Shown: positions 63,823-64,000 of the stretch, piece by piece
Layout of the letters: each line of letters opens with the position of its first letter
Position numbering within the stretch: position 1 is the stretch's first letter
Assembly: GCF_014842925.1 (NCBI RefSeq)
Contig: NZ_JACYXJ010000005.1
Coordinates: 310,001-374,000, forward strand
Reading direction: 5' to 3'
DNA: 64,000 nucleotides
Source of the DNA: Roseibium polysiphoniae
GTDB taxonomy: Bacteria; Pseudomonadota; Alphaproteobacteria; Rhizobiales; Stappiaceae
Notes under the pieces: model-generated
The model's input: the letters and a program-made list of their open reading frames with translations, nothing else
The model's database searches: none
Told to the model about the DNA's origin: nothing
Program-made: the position numbers and the translations under genes

Positions 63823-64000
63823 ATGAACTACCGCGCAGTTGCGCTCCCCATCGGCAGGCTTTTGATCCTGATTGCCGTTTTCATGCTCATTCCGGCCAGC
63901 GCCGATCTCGTCGCTCACAATCCGGACTGGATCGTCTTTTCCGTCTCTGCTCTCGTTCTTGGTTGCGTCGGAGCCCTGACGACGGCAGCCTTCGCCGGAC
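63823..64000 (+). CDS. TrkH-type potassium transporter (5' part only)
   Basis: The first 59 residues, MNYRAVALPIGRLLILIAVF..., run off the right edge. They contain two hydrophobic helices separated by DLVAHNPDW, which fits the N-terminus of TrkH/KtrB-type potassium uptake proteins. The conserved filter regions are outside the window, so the call is tentative. Confidence 0.6.
   Translation, partial: MNYRAVALPIGRLLILIAVFMLIPASADLVAHNPDWIVFSVSALVLGCVGALTTAAFAG

Noticed and set aside
1-64000. CRISPR arrays, tRNA, rRNA, insertion sequences, prophage genes
   Set aside because: Intergenic regions were read for direct repeats, cloverleaf-type segments and transposase or phage proteins; none was found.

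Overview
The window looks like ordinary chromosome from an alphaproteobacterium of the order Hyphomicrobiales (Rhizobiales), probably a marine Stappiaceae-type organism (Roseibium/Labrenzia/Stappia-like). This rests on alphaproteobacterial families (CpdR, the DUF4175/TIGR02302 protein, the twin-helix HIG1-like protein, DUF2125, a Suv3-like helicase), exact CtrA-type TTAA-N7-TTAA sites, a RirA-type TGA-N9-TCA site and high-GC coding DNA. No rRNA, tRNA, CRISPR array, insertion sequence or prophage was seen. The genus is inferred from gene content and was not tested.

Layout. 1-8.7 kb: a partial Suv3-like helicase, a LuxR-type regulator without a LuxI partner, pyruvate carboxylase, a class I glutamine amidotransferase and a TerB-like protein. 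8.9-14.7 kb: a probable iron-uptake operon (Cys-rich small protein, imelysin, di-heme oxidoreductase, second imelysin, Tat-exported DUF1513 protein) behind a candidate RirA site. 14.7-20.7 kb: DUF1737, a CitE-like CoA-ester lyase, EamA exporter, GNAT, DUF2125, ChaC, PlsC and YdcF. 20.8-24.6 kb: ftsEX divergent from a zinc-ribbon protein, hpt and cpdR, with a CtrA site between them. 24.6-31.1 kb: DUF4175 protein, lysA, lptM, argH and divergent tlpA. 31.1-32.1 kb: three small genes whose products end in the same short motif, the first preceded by a CtrA-type site.

32.1-41.3 kb is rich in acyl-CoA metabolism and electron transfer: an acyl-CoA synthetase, 3-hydroxybutyryl-CoA dehydrogenase, etfA/etfB, rhomboid protease, PduO adenosyltransferase, twin-helix protein, SDR, a UbiH-family hydroxylase and TesB. 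41.3-44.5 kb holds a His-rich CobW GTPase, a small acidic protein and a D,D-carboxypeptidase. 44.7-52.2 kb is a complete urease locus, ureD-A-x-B-x-C-(GIY-YIG, inverted-repeat element, GST)-E-F-G, behind a good sigma-54 promoter match. 52.4-64 kb holds acs, a Tad-like von Willebrand A protein, an HNH endonuclease, leuC, the ribosome/SRP cluster ffh-chorismate mutase-rpsP-rimM and trmD-rplS, a VanZ-like protein and the start of a TrkH-type transporter.

The most unusual items are: (i) the GIY-YIG gene abutting a 156-bp element made of two inverted copies of a 29-bp self-palindromic sequence, sitting inside the urease operon; (ii) the trio of small proteins with a shared GLG-x2-(V/L/I)-D-(I/V)-(S/T)-(A/V) terminus and a CtrA-type site; (iii) the iron operon led by an uncharacterised protein with a CX5CX3CX3C cluster; (iv) an exact CtrA site in front of the operon containing cpdR, a regulator of CtrA breakdown; (v) an A+T-rich, acidic, Cys-containing segment inside the von Willebrand A protein.
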